A stretch of 64,000 nucleotides of DNA from Glandiceps talaboti (GCF_964340395.1 NC_135555.1:26658725-26722724); one strand, 5' to 3'; shown: positions 47,574 to 58,577, counted from the stretch's first letter. The notes: generated by a model from the sequence alone, not told the origin. Translations and numbers: made by a program.

Positions 47574-48262
47574 TTTATTTTTATGTTGTAAATACATTCT
47601 AATATGCACTAAGGACAACACTATAAAGACTTGCTCTATGGGAAGGTAATTTTTTGTCTTTTAAAAATGCAATAGTTAGATCAATGTGTACCAGAAATGT
47701 TATGTAGTATTTAAGCTAGAAATAAGACCACATAACATCTTATTACTCCTCCCCCCCCCCCCAATTAAGACAAACTACTCACAGAAAGCAACAAAAAAAA
47801 GAGAAGAAGCTCCAAAAAAAAAAAAAGAGAAGAAGCTCCAAAACATAAAAAAGAGAATAAAATTACAGTAAGGAGTTGATGATGCACAAACAACTACAAC
47901 GAAATAGACAGTTCAATTACAACAGTGTTTGAAATAAATATGGAGTTGTCTTCATTCTGGTTCACTGTCACTCCAAATTGCACGACAATATAGAATTAAT
48001 CACAAGTTACATGTTATCTGAAAACATCACACTTTTATAATGGGTCTGAAGAGTGATTTTAGTGAGTACCAAGAACGTCCCGTGTTACTACTTGCTGTGG
48101 AAAATCGCCCGGTCAAACGAGGTCATCTTCAGCTTCTGGTCAAATCAGTCGTTTTCTACCGAAAATTCTTGAACGGAGCATTACACAACGATCCTACTAA
48201 ATTTACTTGCCATAGTTATTTAAAACACATAAAAATCCACCTTTTTGTGAAATTTGTAAAAC

Positions 48263-48412
48263 TCCCCTAGTATGAGCGAAAAACCGGGTCGAAGTTTCAG
48301 GGCCTCAAGTATGTGTCCCGAATTCATCGGATAATCGGTATTCCTAAATGTAATGCCAAAATCTGTGTTGCTGGTACAAACGAAGAGATGTCAGTTGAGG
48401 TTTAGGCATTTA
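48263..48412 (+). repeat. 150-bp direct repeat, copy 2
   Basis: Same sequence as 47,424-47,573. The 689 bp between the copies is unrelated to them. Confidence 0.9.
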
Positions 48413-49769
48413 CAGTATCTAAAATGGAGGACTCTAGTGAAAGTTACGGCGAGTTGAAAATACCCAAAAATAAGGCCTGTGAGCAGCCATTCAAAGTGTA
48501 ATGGTCGCAAACTGAAGGATAGATATATGCAAATGAGGATGTTGTGGACTGGCTGATTATGTAGAAGGGGTGCAGAATTTGGATTTGAAGTTTACAACCC
48601 TGTTTCGAACAAACGCTTGTCATTTGGGCACACAATGCGTAGAATTATGACTATAGCACATATTACATTGCTTGTTTGACGTCAATAGTGTCTTTTGAAA
48701 AGTGGCAGTTTACTTAAAGTCTCGTGGTCTGATTTCCAATATGGCGTCGGTCATAATGCTCATTAACATATTCATTTTTTTTTCAAATTACCAAAAAAAA
48801 TCATCAAAAATAGAAAAGACGTGCTGACTTGAAATTAACAAATCTAAGTAAGCTACCCTCTGTGCATCAACACACCAGATATCAAAGCAATCTGACGAGT
48901 AGTATTCGAGGAGATGATGAAAATATCATTTTTGAAAAAAAAATCATAAAGAATTGAAAATGGCACAGATCAACTTGGCATGAACAAATCTGAATAGTCT
49001 CCCCTCAGGGAACATGCACACCAAATATCGAAGTATTCTGGCTGTTACTTTTAGAGGATGATGAAAATATAAAAAGTTGACGGACACCTATGATTCACTC
49101 TACTCTATACCTCTTATAGCCACCTATACCTAAAGCTACGCTTTCAGCTTTTGCTGACAGCGGAGCTAAAAAAAACAGCAGAGCTATTCTGACCGATAGG
49201 TCGCTTGTTTTACTACTAGTTGTAAAGAGACAGAGGTATAAGGCTGCATTCACAAATAATGGAGGGGGGGGGGGTTGGTTGGAGGAATCATGACAAAATT
49301 AGATTTTGTTTTCAAGTCCCCCCCCCCCTTTATAACCCCCAAAAAATTCAGATCCCCCCCTCCACATGGTCAGAAATTTTCAAGCCCCCCCCCCCCCCCA
49401 CCACACACACACACATTGTCTCTAATGTAATTGCATGGACATGTTTACATTTGGAATCTCTAGATTTTACTCATTTGCACAGACTTTAACATTACTTGAG
49501 TGTATATTGAAGCTGAACACAGGGTAATTAATGTAAGTTGTTGTTTATACAGGAACTTGTGTATATACATGTTTTGTACCCTTTTTTGTTAAAAGGCTGT
49601 CAAATTTTGACATGATTTTTAGTTCTCCAGTTTCACTAATTTTTTTTTGCTGAATCATTTTTTAAAGCCATACTCCTACCCTGTTAACAAATTTACATGA
49701 ATACTTTCCAATATTATTTTTGCATAGTATTTTTAAAATTAATGGCTCTAGAGACAATTAGACTACTGT

Positions 49770-50400
49770 ACAGTCTTTTAATTTAATTATTATTATTAAT
49801 TTAATTATTATTATCTTTATTTTGCAACCAAACACAAGGAGGTGGTTGAAATCATACAATTTAAAATCGCAAATACACAGGAAAACACTGACTAAAAGAG
49901 TACAGACATTTAGGCTAAAATGTTTAAGAATGATTCCTAATGAAAGGTTACAAAGCTTAAGAAAGGTAAGACATAAAAATATACTGATTACTGTTATACA
50001 AGCTCGAAAACATTCTGTCAAGCCATCATTGGTAATTGTACAAAGCGTATGATATGAAACTGTTTTTGAATCGTTCAGTTCTACATCTGAGAATACTACA
50101 CTTTTTTGAGTGACAGGTCTTCCTTGTTGAGGTTGGATTGATCAAGTAATTTAATTTGTCATTACTAATGCATATTTTCCCAAAAAATGATTGGCATATT
50201 GTATCTCTCCTCTGCGTTAGAGTTTTGATATTGGTAGGGATACATTCCGGATATGTCTGAGGAAAAATGATCCGGAATGCTCTTTTTTGTACCATCTCAA
50301 TTTGTTGTGCTAGATCACTTGTAAGTGCATTATGCCACAGTGGACAAGCGTATTCTACCACTGGTCGTATAATTTTGCAAACAGCATATACAAATTTGCA
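49770..50400 (-). pseudogene. LINE 3' end: RT C-terminal region plus 3' UTR
   Basis: The minus-strand frame from about 50,390 to 50,026 reads KIIRPVVEYACPLWHNAL, then QQIEMVQKRAFRIIFP, and near the end RFKNSFISYALYNYQ before the stop. These are the I-R-P-V-x-E-Y-x-x-x-x-W and I-E-x-x-Q-x-R-A-x-R-I blocks that follow the catalytic palm in jockey/CR1/L2-type elements, and the terminal R-x-x-R-x-x-N-S-F-x-P motif. The 3' UTR ends GGTTGCAAAATAAAGATAAT followed by AAT-rich repeats at about 49,780-49,815. It is 5'-truncated at about 50,400. Confidence 0.75.
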
Positions 50401-50611
50401 TTCAAACTTTAAAAAAAAAATACATGTAAACTTTTAAAATAGGGCAACTCTGTAAGCCAAACACTGACAGTCTTGTATGTATTCCAAGCAAATAAATACA
50501 CACCATGGTAACTATGATGCAGATCCATGGAAATAACAGGTAAAATGGTGGCCATTATTGTATATAATGTTTCAGTTTGCAACAATTCTTTTGTAATTGA
50601 CTTTTGTACAA

Positions 50612-51000
50612 CTATTCATCAATTCTTCTGGTCTTCCATGTTGTTGCTCTCCGGCCTGATCTTGTATACATATAAATTTCACTCTCACTGACTTCAGGTG
50701 ACCCAAACTCCCTTTCCACTATATCTGAGTCAGGTGAATCATTGTCACTGTCAGAATAACTGTCAGTATCAGAGCTGCATGGTTGAAGAATCACTTATGT
50801 TCTGTCGGTGGTAGAAGTGGGATCTAATATACCGGTAGCTTCTATCTTGTCAGCTTTTATCTTTCCTGGTGCTATGGGAATGTTGTGTTTTGCTAAATAT
50901 TTACAAAGTTCTTTCACTTTTAGTTTGACAATAGCTCCACTCCTTACCAAGTTATGAGAATGAGGAGTAAGCTATTGAGAGTGACAAAATGGACAGAAGT
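50612..51000 (-). pseudogene. Decayed coding remnant with SAP-like helix motif and acidic tail
   Basis: One minus-strand frame interrupted only by TAGs/TAAs near 50,975 and 50,797 reads HFCPFCHS, then NLVRSGAIVKLKVKELCKYL and AKHNIPIAPGKIKADKIEAT, then a Ser/Asp-rich stretch SSDTDSYSDSDNDSPDSD and finally YTRSGRRATTWKTRRIDE. The L-K-V-K-E-L-x-x-Y-L-x-x-x-N-I-P .. K-x-D-x-I pattern resembles a SAP DNA-binding motif. Acidic linkers and T-R-S-G-R tails are frequent in transposon-encoded proteins. I infer a fossil transposon or retroelement protein and cannot name it. Confidence 0.35.
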
Positions 51001-51960
51001 GCAGTAGATGGTTGTAGAGACTAGACACATTCATGTTGCTGAGGGGTTATTTTAAATATTGCCTTGTTTTTTCATATATTTAATAATTACACATATTGCA
51101 TTGTTTTATTTTTTGGATAGGGGAAAGTTTCACCCAATAGTACTACACAATGAGCTCTGCATCTCTAGACATTTTAGATGAGCCTAATTTGCAAAGACTA
51201 TTAGTCCATGAAGGGTCTCAACAACAATCTTATTGGTAACTATGTATTTGTATTAGTATCAAACCTGTTGATCCACCACCACCAACCAAATATCAGTGAC
51301 AGCCTGACAGGCTATTTATACTCATTTCACATTTATCAAAATGTGCCTTCAGATGCAAAGCTTGATGTCCTTTGCTCAAAACTTTCAGTAATCAATCAGG
51401 TACAAATGGATAACAAATAATTAAGGGATGGTGCAAATTTAACTTTTAAACGATTAAACTATTAATTTTTACAAAAATTATTTATATTTATACATTTTTT
51501 ATTTACCGGTTTACATACAAATATAAATTGTAAGAAATGTCACAAGTACTTTCTGCCTGAAATCATAAAGGATTTTATATACATGTTTTTTGGAAGAGTT
51601 TTATGTATCGTTTTTATTTATTTATCTATTTATTTATGTTAGCAGTTCAAGATAATTCAAAACGTTTATTTAAAAGATTAACATTCACTTCAGGACTGTT
51701 CAACATGCCATCAGCCGATGCCGAGTATGATAAATAGTGCAATGCTTTGAAATTGTCCATAGACTATGTCATACTCATTTTGCAGTGATTTTGGGCTATC
51801 TATATTGTGCATTCTCTTCCTGTGTTCATTTTACAGTTGGTTTAATAGTTGTGATCAACAATTGGCGAGATAAACAACTCAACATACACTTAAGTTATTA
51901 AAAAGATATTGGGTATCTCAAAATGTGTTTTCATCATTATTATAATGTGAAAAATATTTT
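51001..51960. other. Unique AT-rich sequence
   Basis: About 1 kb; no supported gene or repeat boundary. Confidence 0.4.
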
Positions 51961-52367
51961 TAGGCCCCCCCCCCCCAAACACCCCAAAAATTTTCAAGTC
52001 CCCCCCTCCACTGTCCTCCAAATTATCAAGTCCCCCCCCCCTCAATTCCTCCGACCCCCCCCCCCTCCCATTATTTGTGAATGCAGCCTAACAGAAAGTC
52101 TAAATATACAGTAGGATCTGTCTCTTTTTCAAAAGTAAGATGATTCATGATTTTGGCGGAAACTCCTTATTCATATACTTTTGACGGGAAACTAACTAGA
52201 CTTGATTGGTTGCACTTTTGGATTATTTACTTGCACAGTGTATTTGTATAATACATCAATTTGTTTAGTATGTGTAATGTCATGTTGTTTGGGCCATTCA
52301 AGCAGATGTTTTCTGGACATGGTACCCATAATTTATTGTTACGAGACTCTGTGTTTTTGGCTTGCAG

Positions 52368-52584
52368 GTCTAAAATTGGACGAAGTTGTACAGAAAGTAC
52401 AGGAGGACTTGTTGTGGAAGCTGAACTCTTTCAACTTACAGAAATCTACCGTTGCGTCTATAAGCATCCAGACCTTGTTTTGCCTTGGTTAGGTTTCCAT
52501 AGCAAGGCTTTTAGACATTCACCGAAGAAAGTAATCTCAATTGTAATGACATTGTACTCAGATACTGGTGAATTTTTTGATTAA
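52368..52584 (+). CDS. Candidate terminal exon, 71 codons, unknown protein
   Basis: GTGTTTTTGGCTTGCAG (52,351-52,367) is acceptor-like. Skipping one base, the frame reads SKIGRSCTESTGGLVVEAEL and then VYKHPDLVLPWLGFHSKAF to a TAA at 52,582. The residue mix, with alternating hydrophobic positions and aromatic/Pro/Gly content, looks protein-like rather than random. A competing frame (GLKLDEVVQKVQEDLLWKLN) is also open to 52,492 and cannot be excluded. The family is not recognised. It lies between two transposon-rich blocks, with no visible upstream exon nearby. Confidence 0.35.
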
Positions 52585-52920
52585 TAGTTTTTTTATTTTA
52601 TTTCAAATGGAGAATGAAGCTATAAAATGGTGAAATAACCTTAACTTACTTTACAAAAAAAGACAAATTTATCTAAACATGCCACAACTTCTGAGGTGTA
52701 CATTTTGTAAAATATAAACACTTGAAGTGAAACCAAATTAACATAAAAATGTGAACATTCAAAAGATGCAATGCACATTACTTTCATGTCTTCTTGGGAA
52801 TGACTTCAAGAAGAACCAAACTGTGACAAATGTTACTTTTATTTTGGATTCCTCGAATAATTATTTCATCAATGGCATACATTGTATAAATTATCCTAAC
52901 TAATTGTCATATATGACTAA
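52585..52920. other. Unique AT-rich sequence
   Basis: Possible 3' UTR if the preceding exon is real; otherwise nothing supported. Confidence 0.35.
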
Positions 52921-52926
52921 ACAAGT

Positions 52927-54474
52927 CTTTGAGAATGACATAGTCCCCGCTATGATTGGGTTTTAAGGAATTATCACTTCTCTGATCAACACTTGTGAAC
53001 CTAAATCAAACAGACTTAGATATGTTGTGTCTGCTTGTTGGACATGGAACATGCCTACAACAATAAAGGATGGGTCGGGTATGGGGGATCGTATCACGAC
53101 GAAAATGGATATGCACATGTATGCTATAGAACACTGTCCTAATACCAGCTTTGAATGAGATCTGTTCAAGCATGTCTGAGTTATGGCTTTAGACATAGAA
53201 AAATCGCAAACAAAATGGCTGCCAGGCGGCCATATTTGATCATATCACAACAACAATGAATATGCACATGTGGTGTCATAGAACACTGTCGTAATACCAA
53301 CATTGCATGAGATCTGTTCAAGCATGTCTGAGTTATGGCTTTGGACAGGGAAAATTCACAAACAAAATGGCTGCTAGGCAGCCATATTGGATCGTATCAC
53401 AATAAAAATGGATATGCACATGTGTTATAGAACACTGTCCTAATACTAACTTTGACCAAGATCTGTTCAAGCATGTCTGAGTTATGGCTTTGGACATGGA
53501 AAATTCGCAAACAAAATGGCTGCCAGGCAGCCATATTGGATTGTATCACTATGAAAATGAATATGCACATGTATGTCATAGATCACTGTCCTAATACCAA
53601 CTTTGAATGAGATCTGTTCAAGCATGTCTGAGTTATGGCTTTGGACTCGACATAGAAAATTCACAAACAAAATGGCTGCTAGGCGGCTATATTGGATCGT
53701 ATCATGACAACAAATGGATATGCACATGTATGTCATAGAACACTGTCCTAATACCAACTTTGAATGAGATCTGTTCAAGCATGTCTGAGTTATGGCTTTG
53801 GACATAGAAAAATCGCAAACAAAATGGCTGCCAGGCGGCCATATTGGATCGTATCACAACAATGAATGTGCACATGTATGTCATAGAACACTGTCCTAAT
53901 ACCAACTTTGAATGAGATCTGTTCAAGCATGTCTGAGTTATGGCTTTGGACATGGAAAATTCGCAAACAAAATGGCTGCCAGGCAGCCATATTGGATCGT
54001 ATCAGGATGAAAATGGATATGCACATGTATGTCATAGAACACTGTCCTAATACCAACTTTGAATGAGATCTGTTTAAGCATGTCTGAGTTATTGCTTTGG
54101 ACATAGAAAATTCGTAAACAAAATGGCTGCTAGGCAGCAATATTGGATCGTATCATGACAACAATGAATATGAACATGTATGTCATAGAACACTGTCCTA
54201 ACACCAACTTTGAATGAGATCTGTTCAAGCATGTCTGAGTTATGGCTTTAGACAGGGAAAATTTGCAAACAAAATGGCTGCTAGGCGGCCATATTGGATC
54301 GTATCATAAAACAAATTGACGTGCATATGTATGCCATTGTATGTTGTCGCTGTACCAAGTTTGAAAAAAATCGGTCCAGGCATCTCCAAGAAACGGCTGC
54401 GGATGGACGGATGCACGGAGAGACGGAACCAAATCCATAAGTCCCCGTCCCGGACTTCATCCGCCAGGGACTTA
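52927..54474 (+). mobile_element. TAGTCCC-ended element with 151-bp internal repeats, copy C1
   Basis: It begins TTTGAGAATGACATAGTCCC and ends CCGCCAGGGACTTAT, with terminal motifs in inverse orientation. The core has eight or nine tandem units of about 151 bp, marked by CAAAATGGCTGC at 53,211, 53,363, 53,512, 53,668, 53,820, 53,968, 54,119 and 54,270. The right end has ACGGCTGCGGATGGACGG-type sequence. It is a close relative of the insert at 61,526-62,429, which has fewer units. Minus-strand open frames repeating TCLNRSHSKLVLGQCS are products of the repeat. Confidence 0.75.
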
Positions 54475-54945
54475 TATCTTTACTCTTACACCCAATCTGT
54501 GTATAATTGTATATGGTCAAAGTTCTAAAGTTATTGGAAGGTCAAAGTTGCCAGGTTACTGGAATTATAATTCCATGAAAGGTATATGTTTTGCAGGAAT
54601 AATGTCAAACATTCCAAATATTTTTTGAATTGAAAATACATTTATATGGCCACAATGTTGAGTGCACAACTTTTTTTATATTTTGAGCACTTCCCTGATA
54701 TAAATAATATTTGGCACACAGAAAGTCACAACATTTGGACGAGGAAAAGTTTGCTAACTTTGGTAAGACATGCACATATCCAAATGGAATTTCATGCATG
54801 TATTTTCATCAAATGTGTATGTTACCATAACAAAACATCTGGAGCTGCTTATTTCATGACAAAAAGGACTCTGGAGAGTTTGGTTGGACACTGGCATAAC
54901 AAATGAATTTTGTCCAAAAGTACCACAGAGATTTTTATCTATAAT
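54475..54945. other. Unique sequence
   Basis: AT-rich spacer before the 37-bp array; nothing supported. Confidence 0.4.
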
Positions 54946-57525
54946 ATAGTAATGGTACACAATACAGGCAGTATTGTATACAATAGAAACGACACAGAAT
55001 ACAGGCAGTATTGTATACAATAGTAACGACACAGAATACAGGCAGTATTGTATACAATAGTAACAACACAGAATACAGGCAGTATTGTATACAATAGTAA
55101 CAACACAGAATACAGGCAGTATTGTATACAATAGTAACAACACAGAATACAGGCAGTATTGTATACAATGGTAACAACACAGAATACAGGTAGTATTGTA
55201 TACAATAGTAACGACACAGAATACAGGCAGTATTGTATACAATAGTAACAACACAGAATACAGGCAGTATTGTATACAATAGTAACAACACAGAATACAG
55301 GCAGTATTGTATACAATGGTAACAACACAGAATACAGGTAGTATTGTATACAATAATAACGACACAGAATACAGGTAGTATTGTATACAATAGTACTGAC
55401 ACAGAATACAGGCAGTATTGTATACAATAATAACGACACAGAATACAGGCAGTATTGTATACAATAATAACGACACAGAATACAGGCAGTATTGTATACA
55501 ATAGTAACAACACAGAATACAGGCAGTATTGTATACAATAGTAACGACACAGAATACAGGTAGTATTGTATACAATGGTAACGACACAGAATACAGGCAG
55601 TATTGTATACAATAATAACGACACAGAATACAGCAGACTAGTATTGTATACAATAGTACTGACACAGAATACAGGTAGTATTGTATACAATGGTAACAAC
55701 ACAGAATACAGGCAGTATTGTATACAATGGTAACAACACAGAATACAGGTAGTATTGTATACAATAGTACTGACACAGAATACAGGCAGTATTGTATACA
55801 ATGGTAACAACACAGAATACAGGCAGTATTGTATACAATAGTACTGACACAGAATACAGGCAGTATTGTATACAATAGTAACGACACAGAATACAGGTAG
55901 TATTGTATACAATAGTAACGACACAGAATACAGGTAGTATTGTATACAATGGTAACAACACAGAATACAGGCAGTATTGTATACAATAATAACGACACAG
56001 AATACAGGCAGTATTGTATACAATAATAACGACACAGAATACAGGTAGTATTGTATACAATGGTAACAACACAGAATACAGGCAGTATTGTATACAATGG
56101 TAACAACACAGAATACAGGCAGTATTGTATACAATAGTAACGACACAGAATACAGGCAGTATTGTATACAATAATAACGACACAGAATACAGGTAGTATT
56201 GTATACAATAGAAACAACACAGAATACAGGCAGTATTGTATACAATAATAACGACACAGAATACAGGCAGTATTGTATACAATAGTACTGACACAGAATA
56301 CAGGCAGTATTGTATACAATAGTAACGACACAGAATACAGGCAGTATTGTATACAATAATAATGACACAGAATACAGGCAGACTAGTATTGTATACAATA
56401 GTAACGACACAGAATACAGGCAGTATTGTATACAATAATAACGACACAGAATACAGGCAGACTAGTATTGTATACAATAGTAACGACACAGAATACAGGC
56501 AGACTAGTATTGTATACAATAATAACGACACAGAATACAGGCAGTATTGTATACAATAGTAACGACACAGAAGACAGGCAGTATTGTATACAATAGTAAC
56601 GACACAGAATACAGGCAGTATTGTATACAATAGTAACGACACAGAATACAGGCAGTATTGTATACAATAGTAACGACACAGAATACAGGTAGTATTGTAT
56701 ACAATGGTAACAACACAGAATACAGGTAGTATTGTATACAATAGTAACGACACAGAATACAGGCAGTATTGTATACAATAGTAACAACACAGAATACAGG
56801 CAGTATTGTATACAATAGTAACGACACAGAATACAGGCAGTATTGTATACAATAGTAACGACACAGAATACAGGCAGTATTGTATACAATAGTAACGACA
56901 CAGAATACAGGCAGTATTGTATACAATAATAACGACACAGAATACAGGCAGTATTGTATACAATAGTAACGACACAGAATACAGGCAGTATTGTATACAA
57001 TAGTAACGACACAGAATACAGGCAGTATTGTATACAATAGTAACGACACAGAATACAGGCAGTATTGTATACAATAATAACGACACAGAATACAGGCAGT
57101 ATTGTATACAATAATAACGACACAGAATACAGGCAGTATTGTATACAATAGTAACGACACAGAATACAGGCAGTATTGTATACAATAGTAACGACACAGA
57201 ATACAGGCAGTATTGTATACAATAGTAACGACACAGAATACAGGCAGTATTGTATACAATAATAACGACACAGAATACAGGCAGTATTGTATACAATAGT
57301 AACGACACAGAATACAGGCAGTATTGTATACAATAGTAACGACACAGAATACAGGCAGTATTGTATACAATAGTAACGACACAGAATACAGGCAGTATTG
57401 TATACAATAATAACGACACAGAATACAGGCAGTATTGTATACAATAATAACGACACAGAAAACAGGTAGTATTGTATACAATGGTAACAACACAGAAAAC
57501 AGGCAGTATTGTATACAATAGTAAA
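54946..57525. repeat. 37-bp minisatellite array, about 70 copies (2.6 kb)
   Basis: The unit is ACAGAATACAGGCAGTATTG plus TATACAATAGTAACGAC. Variants include GGTAGTATTG, AATAATAACG, AGTACTGAC, and a 5-bp longer form GGCAGACTAGTATTG, the last concentrated at about 55,632 and 56,380-56,510. The unit has no stop triplet in any minus-strand phase, so all three frames are open for hundreds of codons. The right end runs into (CA)n and a family-A element end. Confidence 0.97.
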
Positions 57526-57573
57526 CAACACACACACACACACCACCATGCCTATAGCAGTTGTGCTAAAAAT
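57526..57573 (-). mobile_element. Family-A element terminus (fragment)
   Basis: (CA)n followed by ATGCCTATAGCAGTTGTGCT and AAAAATG is a shortened version of the (CA)n plus AGTTGTGCTA terminus seen at 62,698-62,783. The 37-bp array lies directly on the element-interior side of the CA tract. Confidence 0.55.
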
Positions 57574-57788
57574 GTTTACATCAAACTTTAACTGGGCAGT
57601 ATCTCCATTGCTGGATCAATTATGTCTAGTTTTTGGGAAAATTTTTTTTATTCATTTGTTTAACATCCATGTTGTTATTTTTGTAATATACATCACAATT
57701 TCACTATAATTGTTATTGGTGTGGTTTTGTTGCTAGGTATTTGTGCATTTACTCTTTGGATGTTTATTCACTTGCCTAATTGCCAGGG
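57574..57788 (-). mobile_element. Degenerate family-A-like repeats
   Basis: GTTGCTAGGTATTTGTGCAT and GGATGTTTATTCACTTGCCT are diverged minus-strand versions of the 110-120-bp internal repeats of element A. Confidence 0.4.
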
Positions 57789-57925
57789 TTGTCAGTGGCC
57801 GAGTGGTTAGACCACTTGCCTCTTAACACTGCGGCTGGGGTTTGAACCCATGAGGGATGGCCCTCACTGGACTTCTTGGGAGATAAGTTTTTATATACTT
57901 AAAGATTTATCCAGTGTAAATAAAG

Positions 57926-57967
<42 letters not shown>
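57789..57967 (+). mobile_element. tRNA-derived SINE, copy 2
   Basis: A tRNA-like head with A box TGGCCGAGTGG (57,796-57,806) and B box GGTTTGAACCC (57,839-57,849) is followed by ACTTCTTGGGAGATAAGTTT and ATCCAGTGTAAATAAAGAG, then an (ATT)n tail (about 57,928-57,967). It shares the CTTGGGAGATAAGTTT tail with the SINE at 17,292. The A-box side resembles class II (Leu/Ser-type) tRNAs. It is inserted within family-A-like repeats. Confidence 0.75.
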
Positions 57968-57970
<3 letters not shown>

Positions 57971-58130
57971 AATTCCTATTTTTATCTTTGCAATATACAC
58001 CATCATTTGGCTGTTACTATATGTGTTGTCTTGTTGCTTGGCATATATGCATATTACATTTTTTGAATGTTTATTCACTTGTCTATTAATTTCTTTTATC
58101 TTTGCAATCATTTGGCTGTTGCTATGTGTG
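57968..58130 (-). mobile_element. Family-A-like internal repeats, continued
   Basis: On the minus strand GCAACAGCCAAATGATTGCA and AAACATTCAAAAAATGTAA match the internal repeats of element A (14,725-15,480). The SINE lies between this piece and 57,574-57,788. Confidence 0.6.
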
Positions 58131-58577
58131 TGGTCTGCTGTCATCTCACATTTTACTGTGTGGTGTGTTTGTTACTGTTGTCATCTCACATATTACTGTG
58201 TGGTGTGTTCGTTACTGCTGTCACCTCACATTTTACAGTGCGGTGTGTTTGTTACTGCTGTCACCTCACATTTTACTGTGTGGTGTGTTTGTTACTGCTG
58301 TCATCTCACATTTTACTGTGTAGTGTGTTTGTTACTGCTATCATCTCACATATTACTGTGTGGTGTGTTTGTTACTGCTGTCATCTCACATATTACTGTG
58401 TGGTGTGTTTGTTACTGCTGTCATCTCACATTTTACTGTGTGGTGTGTTTGTTACTGCTGTCATCTCACATATTACTGTGTGGTGTGTTTGTTACTGCTG
58501 TCATCTCACAGTTTACTGTGTGGTGTGTTTGTTACTGCTGTCATCTCACATTTTACAGTGCAGTGTGTTTGTTACCA
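58131..58577. repeat. 40-bp tandem repeat, about 11 copies
   Basis: Units contain GTCATCTCACATTTTACTGT and GTGGTGTGTTTGTTACTGCT. The array starts exactly where the family-A-like repeat ends. It lacks stops in all plus frames, producing spurious frames. Confidence 0.95.

Larger units (their letters stand above)
45506..48559. other. Interior of the 4.4-kb TIR element, no recognisable gene
   Basis: Open frames are all short (under about 80 codons) and none resembles a known transposase. Notable features are a perfect 11-bp-arm palindrome at 46,942-46,965, a C run at 47,751-47,762, an A-rich patch at 47,785-47,855 and an identical 150-bp direct repeat (separate entry). Confidence 0.45.
44782..49178. 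mobile_element. 4.4-kb DNA element with 0.6-0.7-kb terminal inverted repeats
   Basis: Left arm 44,782-about 45,505; right arm about 48,560-49,178. Both outermost ends read TGTTTTTTTTAGCTCCGCTG inward, followed by a subterminal hairpin (GTCAGC, GAAA, GCTG in the left copy) and a long well-conserved arm with GATATTTGGTGTGCATGTTC and GACCGACGCCATATTGGAAA. The left arm has its first 95 bp duplicated in tandem (44,784-44,977). The roughly 3-kb interior has no recognisable transposase. GCAGAGCT occurs near both outer edges (44,764 and 49,179) and could be a target duplication, but on the left it is about 9 bp from the TIR start. Confidence 0.75.
49243..52090. mobile_element. 2.8-kb C-tract element with TIR GGCTGCATTCACAAATAATG
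   Basis: GGCTGCATTCACAAATAATG followed by a G run starts at 49,243. The reverse complement, preceded by C runs, ends at 52,089. Both margins carry clusters of long C runs separated by TTTTCAAG or AATTATCAAG motifs (49,319-49,402 and 51,964-52,075). Inside are a LINE fragment (49,770-50,400) and a SAP-like coding remnant (50,612-51,000). The two ends may be one element or two MITEs in opposite orientation. Confidence 0.5.

Noticed and set aside
47424-48412. Small LTR retrotransposon (TRIM)
   Set aside because: The direct repeats fit, but no tRNA primer-binding site or polypurine tract is visible, so it is reported only as a direct repeat.
52963-54140. Repeated minus-strand frames with TCLNRSHSKLVLGQCS
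   Set aside because: They are translations of the 151-bp internal repeat of a non-autonomous element, truncated at unit boundaries.
54939-57549. Five overlapping long minus-strand frames (up to 633 codons, Cys/Tyr-rich, membrane-like)
   Set aside because: All are phases of one 37-bp repeat. The hydrophobic look is a property of the unit and not of a protein family.
57789-57860. Functional tRNA gene
   Set aside because: A and B boxes are good, but the acceptor stem does not close, and the sequence continues into a SINE tail with (ATT)n.
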